NCBI GenBank assembly: GCA_020636135.1
Contig: JACJYK010000002.1
Location: 1-64,000 of the forward strand
Origin: Lewinellaceae bacterium
Lineage (GTDB): Bacteria; Bacteroidota; Bacteroidia; Chitinophagales; Saprospiraceae
Reading direction: 5' to 3'
Length of the DNA stretch: 64,000 nt
The notes below the pieces were generated by a model that was not told where the DNA came from, did no database searches, and saw only the letters and a program-made list of their open reading frames with translations. Shown piece by piece: positions 15,965 through 24,933 of this stretch. Every line of letters starts with the position of its first letter. The stretch's first letter is position 1. The translations under genes were made by a program, and so were the position numbers.

Positions 15965-16960
15965 TTAGACGGATGAATCCAGTTGATGTTTTGAATTCTC
16001 GGACATATTGTCCACGGTCCAGGTGATCTGTTTACGGAAGGGTTGGGTCCTTTGCGAACAATCCGGCATCTGGCAGATGGCACAGGAAAAAGGCAGGCAT
16101 CCGTCCACATGAATGTAAAATTCAACGCGGTTGCCAAAACGCTCGCGGATGAGGTCGGTGAGTGCATCCACCTCTTTATGGCCTTCGTGCATATTAAGGT
16201 ACCATGGCAGGGTAAGGTGACAGTCGATATGTAAAAGTGAACCGTATTTGATGATCCGCAGATTGTGTATATCAACCCAGGCGGGACGCCTATGTTCCTG
16301 GATCAGTGCCGCCAGCTCCAGGAGGAGGGCATGATCGGTCTCATCCATGATGCCCGCCATAGCCTGCCGCACGATGCGAAATCCCTGCACCAGAATGACA
16401 AAGGCAAATATGATGGCAACAGCGCTGTCAATCCATCCATATCCGGTCCATTTTAACAGGATCAGGCCGACCAGGATACCGAGAGAGGTATAGGCATCGG
16501 ACATCAGGTGTTTTCCGGATGCCTCCAGCGCCAGGGAATGGGTACGGATGCCCTGGCGGTAAGTAGTCCAACCTACCACCCAGTTAATACCTCCGGCGAC
16601 TGCAATTAAAAGGATACCGATCCCCAGTTCCTTAACCTGGGTCGGGTGAGACAGTTTTTGAATGGCTTCATAGATGATCCAGCATCCGGCAATGAAGATC
16701 AATCCACCTTCCATCCCGGCGGATACAAATTCGATCTTGCCGTGACCGTAAGGATGATTGGCGTCACGCGGTTGCTGAGACAGCCAGATACTGTATAAGC
16801 CCATGAATCCACCGATGACATTTACGGTGCTTTCCAGCGCATCGGTGAGGATACTTACCGAACCGGTCATCAGCCAGGCGACCGTCTTGATGGCAAAGAG
16901 GGTAAGTCCGGTGAAAAGCACGATTTGCTGGATACGGAGGTTGGAAAGGGACCTGGTCAT
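15965..16960 (-). CDS. Cation diffusion facilitator family transporter with C-terminal Cys cluster
   Basis: A 331-residue CDF transporter that exports divalent metals such as Zn, Co, Fe or Mn in exchange for protons. Six membrane helices span about residues 10-195. The helix II/V metal sites are recognisable: ALESTVNVIGGF with the HPYGHGKIE loop, and LMSDAYTSLGILVG. The cytoplasmic domain (about 205-290) ends in a strand HVDG. Beyond the usual end is a tail of some 40 residues with four Cys (CLPFSCAICQMPDC), which may bind metal. It is 39 bases upstream of the sialidase-like gene on the same strand, and a shared transcript is possible. Confidence 0.93.
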   Translation of the reverse strand: MTRSLSNLRIQQIVLFTGLTLFAIKTVAWLMTGSVSILTDALESTVNVIGGFMGLYSIWLSQQPRDANHPYGHGKIEFVSAGMEGGLIFIAGCWIIYEAIQKLSHPTQVKELGIGILLIAVAGGINWVVGWTTYRQGIRTHSLALEASGKHLMSDAYTSLGILVGLILLKWTGYGWIDSAVAIIFAFVILVQGFRIVRQAMAGIMDETDHALLLELAALIQEHRRPAWVDIHNLRIIKYGSLLHIDCHLTLPWYLNMHEGHKEVDALTDLIRERFGNRVEFYIHVDGCLPFSCAICQMPDCSQRTQPFRKQITWTVDNMSENSKHQLDSSV

Positions 16961-17063
16961 GGGCTTAAAGGTAACGCATCCTTTTGCTTACGGGTGTTAA
17001 ATTGTCATAAACTCCGGCTGTTTGTCACGCAGTCTAAAATTGAAATCATTTCAGGTTGAAAGA

Positions 17064-17093
17064 ATAAAAAAGCCCGGAGGAATCTCCAGGCTT
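17064..17093 (-). terminator. Terminator downstream of the second head-GIN gene
   Basis: On the minus strand, AAGCC and GGAG pair with CTCC and GGCTT around a four-base loop, with one mismatch. Six T residues follow. It begins 54 bases after the stop codon of the gene ending at 17147. Confidence 0.88.
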
Positions 17094-17146
17094 CATCAGT
17101 CATGATTTGGTATGTATGTTACCGTAACGGTAATTGTCTTTTAGGA

Positions 17147-17848
17147 TTACTGGATGGTTATGTCAGCTGCTCCCGAGGTGGATTGTCGGGTAACACGTGG
17201 TTTTCCGTAGATGGTGACATCACTGGCACCCGACGCTTCCACATCCAGTTCGCCATTGACCGTGAGATATACATCAGCGCCACCGGAGGCATCGATTACC
17301 GCATTTTGGGTGCGCAGGTTACGAGCTTTCGTATCACTGCCTCCACTGCAGTCCAGTTTGATGGTTTGGGCAGACCCGGACAGATCAAGGTCCGCTCCAC
17401 CTGAGGCGTCACAATACAGGTTTTCGACACTGAGGTCCATTTTCATGTCGCTTCCACCAGATGCCTGAATGGTAAAATTATTGGCTTTGAGGGGTGCACT
17501 GGTGAATACATCTGAACCACCACTGGCATCAATTTCTTTCAACCGGGTATAGGTGACGTAAACGGTGGTTTCCTGATGATTTGACCAGTTCCATCTCCGG
17601 CCCTTATTATCAATCTTTATGACCAGGGTATTTCCTTCAACCTCTGCAACCACATATTCCATGATATCTTCCGAGGCACGGATTTTAACTTCTTCTGACG
17701 TTCCAGGGGTTAGGTAGACGTCGATGCCACTTGAAACATTGATTTGATCGAAGGATTTCACTTTTTTGGTTTCTTCTTTCGTCTGAGCAATTACCAGACA
17801 GGAACCAATCAATAATAGAGTGAAAGTCAGGTTTAATCGTTTTTTCAT
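17147..17848 (-). CDS. Head GIN domain (DUF2807) protein, copy 2
   Basis: A 233-residue exported protein. A signal peptide (MKKRLNLTFTLLLIGSCLVIAQ) is followed by a parallel beta-helix-like DUF2807 domain made of repeated ASGGSD/ASGGAD turns. These repeats mark the 'head GIN' group, putative surface or auto-transporter adhesins of Bacteroidota with no known activity. The N-terminal strand KSFDQINVSSGIDVYLTPG is the usual opening. It lies 103 bases downstream of a paralogue on the same strand, and the two share layout but differ in the repeat (GGSD here, GASD there). Confidence 0.88.
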   Translation of the reverse strand: MKKRLNLTFTLLLIGSCLVIAQTKEETKKVKSFDQINVSSGIDVYLTPGTSEEVKIRASEDIMEYVVAEVEGNTLVIKIDNKGRRWNWSNHQETTVYVTYTRLKEIDASGGSDVFTSAPLKANNFTIQASGGSDMKMDLSVENLYCDASGGADLDLSGSAQTIKLDCSGGSDTKARNLRTQNAVIDASGGADVYLTVNGELDVEASGASDVTIYGKPRVTRQSTSGAADITIQ

Positions 17849-17951
17849 GCTAATTCATTTTGTTTGAACGAATACCTCAAAGGGTAGCCCGTTAGTCCAC
17901 CAAATGGGTTCTAATGATTAAAAGACTCTTTCAGGTTTAAAAAGGTTGCAA

Positions 17952-18677
17952 TTACTTGCTTACTTTTTCCCGGAAATGAATGTCCGAGGCACCGGAACTA
18001 TGGCTTTGCTGGACACGAGGAGAACCGTAGACATAGATGTCGCTGGCACCGGATGCACTTGCATCCAGTAGTTCATCCACGCCGATATGGACTGTTGAAG
18101 CGCCGGAGCAATCAATGTCAGCTGAATGGGCACGGAACGATTTCCCTTTTACGTCACTGGCACCGGAACAATCGATTTTGACCTGTCCGGCTTGTCCGAA
18201 CAGTTTCAGATCGGAAGCGCCACTGCTGGAGCAGATCAATTCACCGACATCCACTTCTACATCCAGGTCACTGGCTCCCGAGACATCAAGCCGTAGAAAT
18301 TTCCCTTCCAGGATATGCTCTGCCCGGACTGTACTTGCTCCTCCAGCCTGAATGGCTTCCAGATGAGTATAGGTCAGTTTAACCTGGATGGTGTGTTTGT
18401 CTTCATTGAAGAGATCTCTGAAGCGCCAGTTGTGCTCCCTGCGTACGATCAGTGTGGATCCATCGTTTTTGATCTCAATTTCTTTAAGATCTTCCTCCAT
18501 ACCGGTCATTTCCAACCCGGGATGAGTGCCTTCGTAAAGCACTACCTTGAAATTGGAGCCAATCTTAAGTTTATTAAAGTCCTTGATATCGTAATTGCGC
18601 GTGATTTGTGCGCTAGCAGGTACTACGGTAAGACCTAACCACAACAGGGTCAGGCCGATTGGTAAAGCTAATCTCAT
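17952..18677 (-). CDS. Head GIN domain (DUF2807) protein, copy 1
   Basis: A 241-residue exported protein with a signal peptide ending ASAQ (about residue 24). The DUF2807 domain begins with YDIKDFNKLKIGSNFKVVLY and continues in about eight CSGASD/ASGASD-type turns to the C terminus. It is the upstream member of a tandem pair with the gene at 17147-17848. The function is unknown, and a surface-exposed or periplasmic location is inferred from the signal peptide. The repeats are shorter and more regular than in its neighbour. Confidence 0.88.
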   Translation of the reverse strand: MRLALPIGLTLLWLGLTVVPASAQITRNYDIKDFNKLKIGSNFKVVLYEGTHPGLEMTGMEEDLKEIEIKNDGSTLIVRREHNWRFRDLFNEDKHTIQVKLTYTHLEAIQAGGASTVRAEHILEGKFLRLDVSGASDLDVEVDVGELICSSSGASDLKLFGQAGQVKIDCSGASDVKGKSFRAHSADIDCSGASTVHIGVDELLDASASGASDIYVYGSPRVQQSHSSGASDIHFREKVSK

Positions 18678-18790
18678 TTCAGATTCTTTTCTTATGGTAC
18701 GTGTGGAAGGATGAAAAAGTTACAGCCAAATGCAAACCTTCTCTGTTTAGTTGAAAAATAACATCATCAGCCTGATCGATAACGATCCGG

Positions 18791-20428
18791 TCAATTCAGA
18801 TATTTGGCTACAATGGGCATCCTCCGGCCCATGCCGAATGCCTTGGATGACACCCGCAGAACCGGCGCCGTCTGGTGACGCTTGAATTCATTGATATTGA
18901 CCAGGCGGAGGATGCGCAATACAGTTTTTTCCTCAAATCCCTGAGCGATGATCTCCTGCGGTCCCTGGGTTTTTTCGATGTATTGATACAGGATTGGGTC
19001 CAGAATGTCGTATTCGGGCAGACTGTCGGAATCCTTCTGATTTGGCCGCAATTCTGCTGATGGTGGTTTATTGATGGTGTTCCAGGGAATGATCTCTGCT
19101 TCTGCATTGATCCAATTACAAAGGTCATAGACCTCGGTTTTATAGACATCGCCGATCACGCTCAGGCCACCGCACAGATCTCCGTACAGGGTGCCGTATC
19201 CCACAGCCATTTCACTTTTGTTGGTTGTGTTCAGCAGGATGTGACCAAATTTATTGGAGAAGCCCATCAGCAGCATACCGCGGATGCGCGCCTGTATGTT
19301 TTCTTCCGTAACATTGAATGGCAGATCGTTGAAATAGGGATTCAATGTTTCCAAATAGGAATCGTAGACGGTGCTGATCGGTATGATATCGTATTGGATA
19401 TCCAGGTTTTCAGCAAGTTTGCGGGCATCATCCACAGAATGCTGGGATGAAAAGGAAGAAGGCATCAGCAATACACGGACATTCTCTTTACCCAGCGCGC
19501 GAACGGCCAGGACGGTCGATAAGGCAGAGTCTATCCCGCCGGACAACCCCAGGATAGCCTTCTTAAAGCCCAGTTTACGAAAATAATCACCAATACCCAT
19601 GACCAGGCTGTCGTGGATCAGGCGGTTCTTATCCTTCAGCTGCTCGTGCTGGATCCCGCCACGGATGACATCCTCCAGCTCGTAGGTACGGATAGCTTCT
19701 TTAAAGTAAGGTAATTCATCGTGTACCTGTCCGTCCGGAGAAAAGATCAGCGACCCGCCGTCAAACAACAATTCCGTCTGGGCTCCGCAGTGATTGACGT
19801 AAAAAAGCGGTAGCTGGTAACGCTCCACATTGGCCTTCAGGACATGGATGCGTTCTGCAGCGTGATCCCAGGCAAATGGGGAAGCAGATATGTTGATCAT
19901 GACCTGTGGCTGCGCAGGCATCAGCTCATCCATCGGACAAATGGTATACAATGGATTTTCATTGCCCAGATTCCAGAGGTCTTCACAGATGGTAATTGCC
20001 AGTCGAACTCCTTTGAAATCAAGGGTAGAAAAGGAATGGGCCGGTTCAAAATATCGGTATTCATCGAAGACGTCGTAGGTCGGCAACAAAGCTTTGCGGA
20101 AGACCTGCCTGATTTCCCCTTCGTATAGGAGATAGGCCGCGTTGTACAAATCCTTGCCTTCTACCACCGGATTGATGGCCGGTGCTCCGACAATGACCGC
20201 TATGGTATCGGCAGCTGCTGCCAGAAGATCAATGCTCGCATTGCTGCGCCGTATAAAGTCGTTGAACTCCAGGAAATCACGGGGAGGATACCCGCAGGTA
20301 GCCAGCTCACTAAAACATACCAGGTCTGCCTTGTGTCCCTTCGCTACCTGGATGGCATCCAGCATTTTCTGGGTGTTCTGCTCAAAATTACCGATGTGGA
20401 AATCCAACTGGGCAATGCAAATTCGCAT
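18791..20428 (-). CDS. nadE: Glutamine-dependent NAD+ synthase
   Basis: A 545-residue two-domain enzyme that makes NAD from deamido-NAD, ATP and glutamine. The N-terminal nitrilase-type glutaminase has its catalytic triad: Glu41 (SELATCGYPP), Lys112 (FRKALLPTYDVF) and Cys148 (ITICEDLW). The C-terminal synthetase has the P-loop SGGIDS at 296-301 and the later NKSEMAVGYGTLYGD and DLCGG motifs. Length and motif order are those of the glutamine-dependent class. It is divergent from dnaX across 150 bases and has an exact -7 element at 20464-20471. Quinolinate phosphoribosyltransferase (nadC) is also in this window, at 27167-28021. Confidence 0.97.
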   Translation of the reverse strand: MRICIAQLDFHIGNFEQNTQKMLDAIQVAKGHKADLVCFSELATCGYPPRDFLEFNDFIRRSNASIDLLAAAADTIAVIVGAPAINPVVEGKDLYNAAYLLYEGEIRQVFRKALLPTYDVFDEYRYFEPAHSFSTLDFKGVRLAITICEDLWNLGNENPLYTICPMDELMPAQPQVMINISASPFAWDHAAERIHVLKANVERYQLPLFYVNHCGAQTELLFDGGSLIFSPDGQVHDELPYFKEAIRTYELEDVIRGGIQHEQLKDKNRLIHDSLVMGIGDYFRKLGFKKAILGLSGGIDSALSTVLAVRALGKENVRVLLMPSSFSSQHSVDDARKLAENLDIQYDIIPISTVYDSYLETLNPYFNDLPFNVTEENIQARIRGMLLMGFSNKFGHILLNTTNKSEMAVGYGTLYGDLCGGLSVIGDVYKTEVYDLCNWINAEAEIIPWNTINKPPSAELRPNQKDSDSLPEYDILDPILYQYIEKTQGPQEIIAQGFEEKTVLRILRLVNINEFKRHQTAPVLRVSSKAFGMGRRMPIVAKYLN

Positions 20429-20463
20429 AGGACAGCTTCAATTTTGATGATGATTTAACCAGA

Positions 20464-20471
20464 CAAAGTTA
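20464..20471 (-). promoter_or_regulatory. nadE: -7 promoter element of nadE
   Basis: Minus-strand TAacTTTG, an exact consensus match 35 bases before the nadE start codon. No -33 element is clear. Confidence 0.5.
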
Positions 20472-20510
20472 ATAATGTTTATGTCCGGTACCGGTGCGAC
20501 GAATCCGGTA

Positions 20511-20539
20511 TTTGCAATATGAACCTGATGATATTTTCG
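20511..20539 (+). promoter_or_regulatory. dnaX: Candidate dnaX promoter
   Basis: TTTG at 20511-20514 and TAttTTCG at 20532-20539 (one mismatch to TAnnTTTG) are 17 bases apart. They end 39 bases before the preferred dnaX start. Confidence 0.4.
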
Positions 20540-20578
20540 TATTTTGCCAGCCGCCTGAACAAAAAGCACTTCGAATAT

Positions 20579-22324
20579 ATGTCGTCCTTTGTAGTCTCCG
20601 CACGAAAATATCGTCCAACCCGGTTTTCCGATATGGTTGGCCAGGAGCACATTGTACGGACGTTGCAGAATGCCATTCGTCAGGATAAGTTGGCGCATGC
20701 ATTCCTGTTTTGCGGACCGCGCGGTGTAGGTAAGACCTCCGCTGCCAGGATCCTGGCCCGTACCATCAACTGTCTGGACCGCACACCGGAAGGTGAAGCA
20801 TGCGGCAAGTGCGCGACCTGTAAGGCTTTTGCAGAACAGCAGACCTTTAACATCATCGAGCTGGATGCTGCCTCCTACAATTCGGTAGAACACATCCGGA
20901 ATCTGACCGACCAGGTCCGGTTCCAACCACAGCAGGGCGCCTACAAGGTTTTCATCATCGACGAGGTACACATGTTGTCCTCGTCAGCATTTAATGCTTT
21001 CCTGAAAACCCTGGAAGAGCCGCCGCCCTATGCCTTGTTTATCCTGGCCACCACCGAGAAACACAAGATCATACCGACCATTCTGAGCCGTTGCCAGATC
21101 TTTGACTTTCGACGGATTCCGGCGGCTCAAACCGTAAGCCACCTGGAACATATCTGCCAGGAAGAAGGCATCCAGGCAGAAGATGAAGCACTGCATATCA
21201 TTGCTCAGAAAGGAGAAGGCTCTCTGAGGGATTCCCTTTCCATATTTGACCGTCTGGTAAGCTTTACCCAGGGCCAGCTGACCTACGATAATACCATCGA
21301 GAACCTCAATGTACTCGATTACGATTATTATTTTAAGATGGTGGAGGCCTTTATGGTTGAAGCATACAGTGAGGCATTTATCCTTTTTGATGAGATCCTG
21401 CGAAAAGGCTTTGAGCCGGAGACTTTCGTCCTGGGACTGGGTGAACATCTTCGTCAGCTGCTGGTCTGCAAACAACAAAAGACCGTGCCGCTACTGGAGG
21501 CAAGCGATCAACTTAAATCCCGGTATGCCAATCAGGCTAATCAGGCTCCATTGCGGTTTTTATTGAGCGCACTCCAGATCATCAACGAAACCGATATTGC
21601 ATTTCCCAGAGCCCGCAACAAGCGTTTGCATGTTGAACTGGCTCTACTGAAAATGAACTACGCACACCGGCAGGAAGTCGTAGAGCTGTCCGCTGAAAAA
21701 AAAAATCCTGACGTAAACGGGACGGTCAAAAAAGAAGTTTTTGACCTGCCCGGGGAAGTTTTGGAGCAAGCACCTCCCCGGAAATCAGCCCCTGCAAAAA
21801 CTTCTGACAAGAACACTCCAACCCAGCAGACTAAGGTTACCCCTGTACGCGCTGAGGATACCGATAACCTGGACACTCCTCTATTGATGAGTCTTGAACA
21901 CATCGAGCAACAAATCCGCTTACAAGAAGATGAGAAAGAAGTTCATCTCGCACTTAATCAGGAGAATATCGAAAAATTATGGCAGGCGTATGCCGGAGAA
22001 GTAGAATCGCCATCTTTAAAGAGCGTCCTGCTCAATGTCGGCCTTGAATTGCACAGGGAAGTGATAAAATGCGGAGTTGGAACGCAGTTTGCCCGTACGG
22101 TACTCCAACAGGAAAACGACCTGGTTCAGTACATTAGGGACCGGGTGGGTTTGCCTTCGTTGCAGATGGAAATTTACATCGATCCGGACCGTGCACCTGA
22201 AGACCAGGACCAGAAGCGAAAAATACTGACCAATAAAGAGAAATTCGATCTCATGGTTGAAACCAACCCACTGATCAAAACTCTGCAAGAAAAATTTACC
22301 CTTAGGATTGACCATAACGGTTGA
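20579..22324 (+). CDS. dnaX: DNA polymerase III subunit gamma/tau
   Basis: The clamp-loader ATPase, 581 residues. I start it at the ATG at 20579 because SFVVSARKYRPTRFSDMVGQ is the usual family N terminus; 20 upstream codons in frame look unrelated. Walker A is GPRGVGKT (46-53). The zinc Cys are 65, 75, 78 and 81. Walker B is FIIDEV (125-130), followed by LEEPP (145-149). Domains I-III end near 365, and a charged linker and a tau-like C-terminal region follow. Exactly at that boundary (21696-21705, codons 373-376) is a run of ten A. Loss or gain of one A leads to a stop within three to five codons, giving products of 377-378 residues. Confidence 0.97.
   Translation: MSSFVVSARKYRPTRFSDMVGQEHIVRTLQNAIRQDKLAHAFLFCGPRGVGKTSAARILARTINCLDRTPEGEACGKCATCKAFAEQQTFNIIELDAASYNSVEHIRNLTDQVRFQPQQGAYKVFIIDEVHMLSSSAFNAFLKTLEEPPPYALFILATTEKHKIIPTILSRCQIFDFRRIPAAQTVSHLEHICQEEGIQAEDEALHIIAQKGEGSLRDSLSIFDRLVSFTQGQLTYDNTIENLNVLDYDYYFKMVEAFMVEAYSEAFILFDEILRKGFEPETFVLGLGEHLRQLLVCKQQKTVPLLEASDQLKSRYANQANQAPLRFLLSALQIINETDIAFPRARNKRLHVELALLKMNYAHRQEVVELSAEKKNPDVNGTVKKEVFDLPGEVLEQAPPRKSAPAKTSDKNTPTQQTKVTPVRAEDTDNLDTPLLMSLEHIEQQIRLQEDEKEVHLALNQENIEKLWQAYAGEVESPSLKSVLLNVGLELHREVIKCGVGTQFARTVLQQENDLVQYIRDRVGLPSLQMEIYIDPDRAPEDQDQKRKILTNKEKFDLMVETNPLIKTLQEKFTLRIDHNG
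21696..21705 (+). promoter_or_regulatory. dnaX: A10 slippery run in dnaX (candidate programmed slippage site)
   Basis: The in-frame codons are GAA AAA AAA AAT. With eleven A the frame reads AAA TCC TGA; with nine it reads ATC CTG ACG TAA. Both alternate frames stop almost at once, just after the three clamp-loader domains. Confidence 0.55.
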
Positions 22325-22344
22325 ACCGGAACAATTATTCCGGT
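22325..22344 (+). other. Stem-loop immediately after the dnaX stop codon
   Basis: ACCGGAA (22325-22331) pairs perfectly with TTCCGGT (22338-22344) around six bases. No T-run follows, so it is not a standard terminator; it may stabilise the 3' end. Confidence 0.5.
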
Positions 22345-22480
22345 GGAAAGGAAGTTGGAATCGTGCGTCTGATTGCAGGAATTGACGGATATCGATTAGT
22401 TTTATAGGTATTAAAACAGTGGATCCTGCGGCAATCAGTCCCGCAAGATTTTCTTTGATGCCTTGAAAAAATTAAATGTC

Positions 22481-23842
22481 ATGAAAAAAGCAAACCCAAC
22501 CCGTCGTCAATTCATTCGGGATACGGCACTGGGAGCTGCCTCCTTGTCTCTCCCGCTTACCGCAAAAAGTTATCGAAGGATCCTTGGAGCCAATGACCGG
22601 GTTCGCGTGGGAATTGTTGGTTTTTCAAACCGCTGCCGAGGAGCCCTGATCCCGGCATTTCAAAATAATTACCGGGAGACCAATTTTGAGATCGTTGCGC
22701 TGTCGGACATCTGGAACCGACGCCGGGAAGAAGGAGCTGCCTTTTTGAAGGAAACCTTTGGAAATGACATTACCCTGCATCCAAACAACGAATCACTGTA
22801 TGAAGCCAACGGCATCGACGCCGTCATCATATCCACGGCGGATTTCCAGCATGCTTTGCATGCCGTGGAGGCGGCTCATGCCGGGAAAGATGCCTACGTT
22901 GAAAAGCCTTTCGCCGAGACCATGGCGGATGCCCGGGTGGCTCTAAAAGCCATCAGGGAAGCCGGCATCATTGTGCAGATAGGTTCACAGCGCCGCAGTG
23001 GAGCGAATTACCACCGTGCCAACGATTACATCAAATCCGGCAAATTTGGTGATATCGTCATGGTCGAAATGACCTGGAATGTCAACCAGCCGGGGCGGTG
23101 GCGACTACCTGAACTGACCGCCAGCATACGTGAAAACGATACCGACTGGAAGCGCTATTTGCTGAACCGCCCCTATGAGGCATGGGATCCGCGCAAATAC
23201 CTGGAATACCGGTTGTTCTGGCCTTTCTCCTCTGGTATTCCTGGTCAATGGATGTCCCATCAAATCGATACGGTCCACTGGTTCACCGGAATCCCGCATC
23301 CCCGCAGCGTCGCTGCCAATGGAGGGATCTATCTCTGGAAAGATGGCCGGAAGAATTTCGATACCATGACGGCTGTTTTTGATTACGGACCATTGGATGA
23401 CCCCGGCAAGGGATTTCAGGTGGTCTACTCATCCCGCTTTACCAACTCGGCAGGCGGCACCAAAGAAATTTATTACTCGAATGGGGGAGAATTGAACCTC
23501 GATACCAATAAAGTGACCCCTACGGGGGGACTTACCAAAAATTTTGCCGGTGAGATGGGTATGCAACCCAATTTACTGGAGGAATACGATCTGTCATCTG
23601 CTTCGGACGCCAGGGTGGTGACATCAGCTAATACCGGGGGAGATCCTCTGACCACAGCGCACATGCGTAACTGGATGGATAGCGTACGCAGCAGGAAGAC
23701 TCCCAATGCTCCGGTAGAGGCTGGTTACAATCACTCCATTGCCAACATTATGACGACTGCCGCCCTGAGGACCGGGCAATATGTAACTTTTGATGAAGTC
23801 AATCAGGAAGTACTGGCAGGAGGTAAAGTTTTTCAATACTAA
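22481..23842 (+). CDS. Gfo/Idh/MocA family oxidoreductase with Tat signal
   Basis: A 453-residue NAD(P)-dependent sugar oxidoreductase. The ATG at 22481 is preferred; the TTG at 22463 is a weaker alternative. A twin-arginine leader (TRRQFIRDTALGAASLSLP) predicts export of the folded, cofactor-loaded protein. The Rossmann fold starts at VRVGIVGFSNRC, and the catalytic EKP motif is in DAYVEKPFAETM. The C-terminal domain has the SHQIDTVHWF signature. Related exported members oxidise or reduce sugars at C3. The gene begins an operon with the PmoA-like gene (4 bases downstream) and an isomerase. A -7-like TAgtTTTA lies at 22397-22404. Confidence 0.93.
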   Translation: MKKANPTRRQFIRDTALGAASLSLPLTAKSYRRILGANDRVRVGIVGFSNRCRGALIPAFQNNYRETNFEIVALSDIWNRRREEGAAFLKETFGNDITLHPNNESLYEANGIDAVIISTADFQHALHAVEAAHAGKDAYVEKPFAETMADARVALKAIREAGIIVQIGSQRRSGANYHRANDYIKSGKFGDIVMVEMTWNVNQPGRWRLPELTASIRENDTDWKRYLLNRPYEAWDPRKYLEYRLFWPFSSGIPGQWMSHQIDTVHWFTGIPHPRSVAANGGIYLWKDGRKNFDTMTAVFDYGPLDDPGKGFQVVYSSRFTNSAGGTKEIYYSNGGELNLDTNKVTPTGGLTKNFAGEMGMQPNLLEEYDLSSASDARVVTSANTGGDPLTTAHMRNWMDSVRSRKTPNAPVEAGYNHSIANIMTTAALRTGQYVTFDEVNQEVLAGGKVFQY

Positions 23843-23846
23843 AAGC

Positions 23847-24920
23847 ATGAATTTTTTTTCTAATGTATTCAGCGGAAGCAGGCTTAGGCAGCTGATTCTT
23901 ATGTGCGGTACGCTTGCCTTCGGAACTTTGTGGGCTCAAAATCCGGCCGGGATGAAACCATTCGATATAATACCTCATCCGCAGGATTCTGCAATCGAGA
24001 TCCTCATGGATGGCAAGATTTTTACCATCTACCGGTATTCACAAAAGCAGGAGAAACCCGTATTGTATCCAATCATCAGTCCGCACGGGAAGACCATAAC
24101 ACGGGGGTACCCCCTGGATCCGCGACCTGGTGAGCGCGTTGATCATCCCCACCAGCTGGGATTATGGTTCAATTACGGCGATGTCAATGGACTGGATTTC
24201 TGGAATAATTCTTCGGCAATACCGCCGGAAGAACTGAAACATTACGGAAAGATCTTTCACGATGATTATTCGATAATGACCGACCAGGATGAAGGGCCAC
24301 TGTTGAAGGTGCATTGTACCTGGAAAGACCATGATGGGCAGGCATTGCTTTACGAATTCACCACCTTTCGGTTCTTACAAATCCGGGATGCTTACATCAT
24401 TGACCGGATAACCACGCTTGAAGCGTTGCAGGAAGTTTCATTTGAAGATAATAAAGAAGGCGTTTTAGGAATCCGTGTTGCCCGGGAGCTGGAAATACCA
24501 TCGGATAAACCGGATCATTTTACGGACACCCATGGCAAAGTGACTGAAGTCAAAGTATTGGATAATTCCAAAGTTAACGGCGATTACCTGAGCAGTGAAG
24601 GACTGACGGGTGATAATGTTTGGGGCACTCGCGGTCGCTGGGTCCGGTTGTCCGGGAAGGTGGATGCCATGCCGGTATCGGTCACCATCATCGACCATCC
24701 GGGTAACGTAGGTTATCCTACCTATTGGCATGCACGCGGATATGGGCTGTTTGCTGCTAATCCGTTGGGCCAGGCGATTTTCTCCAATGGTAAAGAGTCC
24801 CTGCATTTTAAATTAAACAAGGGAGAATCGACCACTTTCAGGTATCGTATTGTCGTCCAGGATGGTAGTGAGATGACACCGCAGCACATAGAACAACTTG
24901 TCAAAGATTTTACCAACTGA
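23847..24920 (+). CDS. DUF6807 / PmoA-like family protein
   Basis: A 357-residue exported protein. The start at 23847 follows the previous stop by four bases and gives a signal peptide ending LWAQ (about residue 32). The rest matches the DUF6807 (PmoA-like) family: YRYSQKQEKPVLYPIISPHG, then the DHPHQLGLWFNYGDVNGLDFW block, and DHPGNVGYPTYWHARGYGLFAANPLG near the C terminus. These proteins have a beta-sandwich fold and are very often encoded beside Gfo/Idh/MocA oxidoreductases in Bacteroidota and Planctomycetes. No reaction is established that I can cite. The Tat-borne oxidoreductase and isomerase around it imply a role in sugar processing. Confidence 0.85.
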   Translation: MNFFSNVFSGSRLRQLILMCGTLAFGTLWAQNPAGMKPFDIIPHPQDSAIEILMDGKIFTIYRYSQKQEKPVLYPIISPHGKTITRGYPLDPRPGERVDHPHQLGLWFNYGDVNGLDFWNNSSAIPPEELKHYGKIFHDDYSIMTDQDEGPLLKVHCTWKDHDGQALLYEFTTFRFLQIRDAYIIDRITTLEALQEVSFEDNKEGVLGIRVARELEIPSDKPDHFTDTHGKVTEVKVLDNSKVNGDYLSSEGLTGDNVWGTRGRWVRLSGKVDAMPVSVTIIDHPGNVGYPTYWHARGYGLFAANPLGQAIFSNGKESLHFKLNKGESTTFRYRIVVQDGSEMTPQHIEQLVKDFTN

Positions 24921-24933
24921 ATCAAGCTGACCT

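Noticed and set aside
22397..22404. TAgtTTTA as the promoter of the sugar-oxidoreductase operon
   Set aside because: It has one mismatch and lies 77 bases from the start with no clear -33 element, so it is noted in the gene entry but not listed as a feature.
23847..23870. Run of eight T at the start of the PmoA-like gene
   Set aside because: A possible slippage site, but the in-frame signal peptide is intact and I see no reason for a second product.
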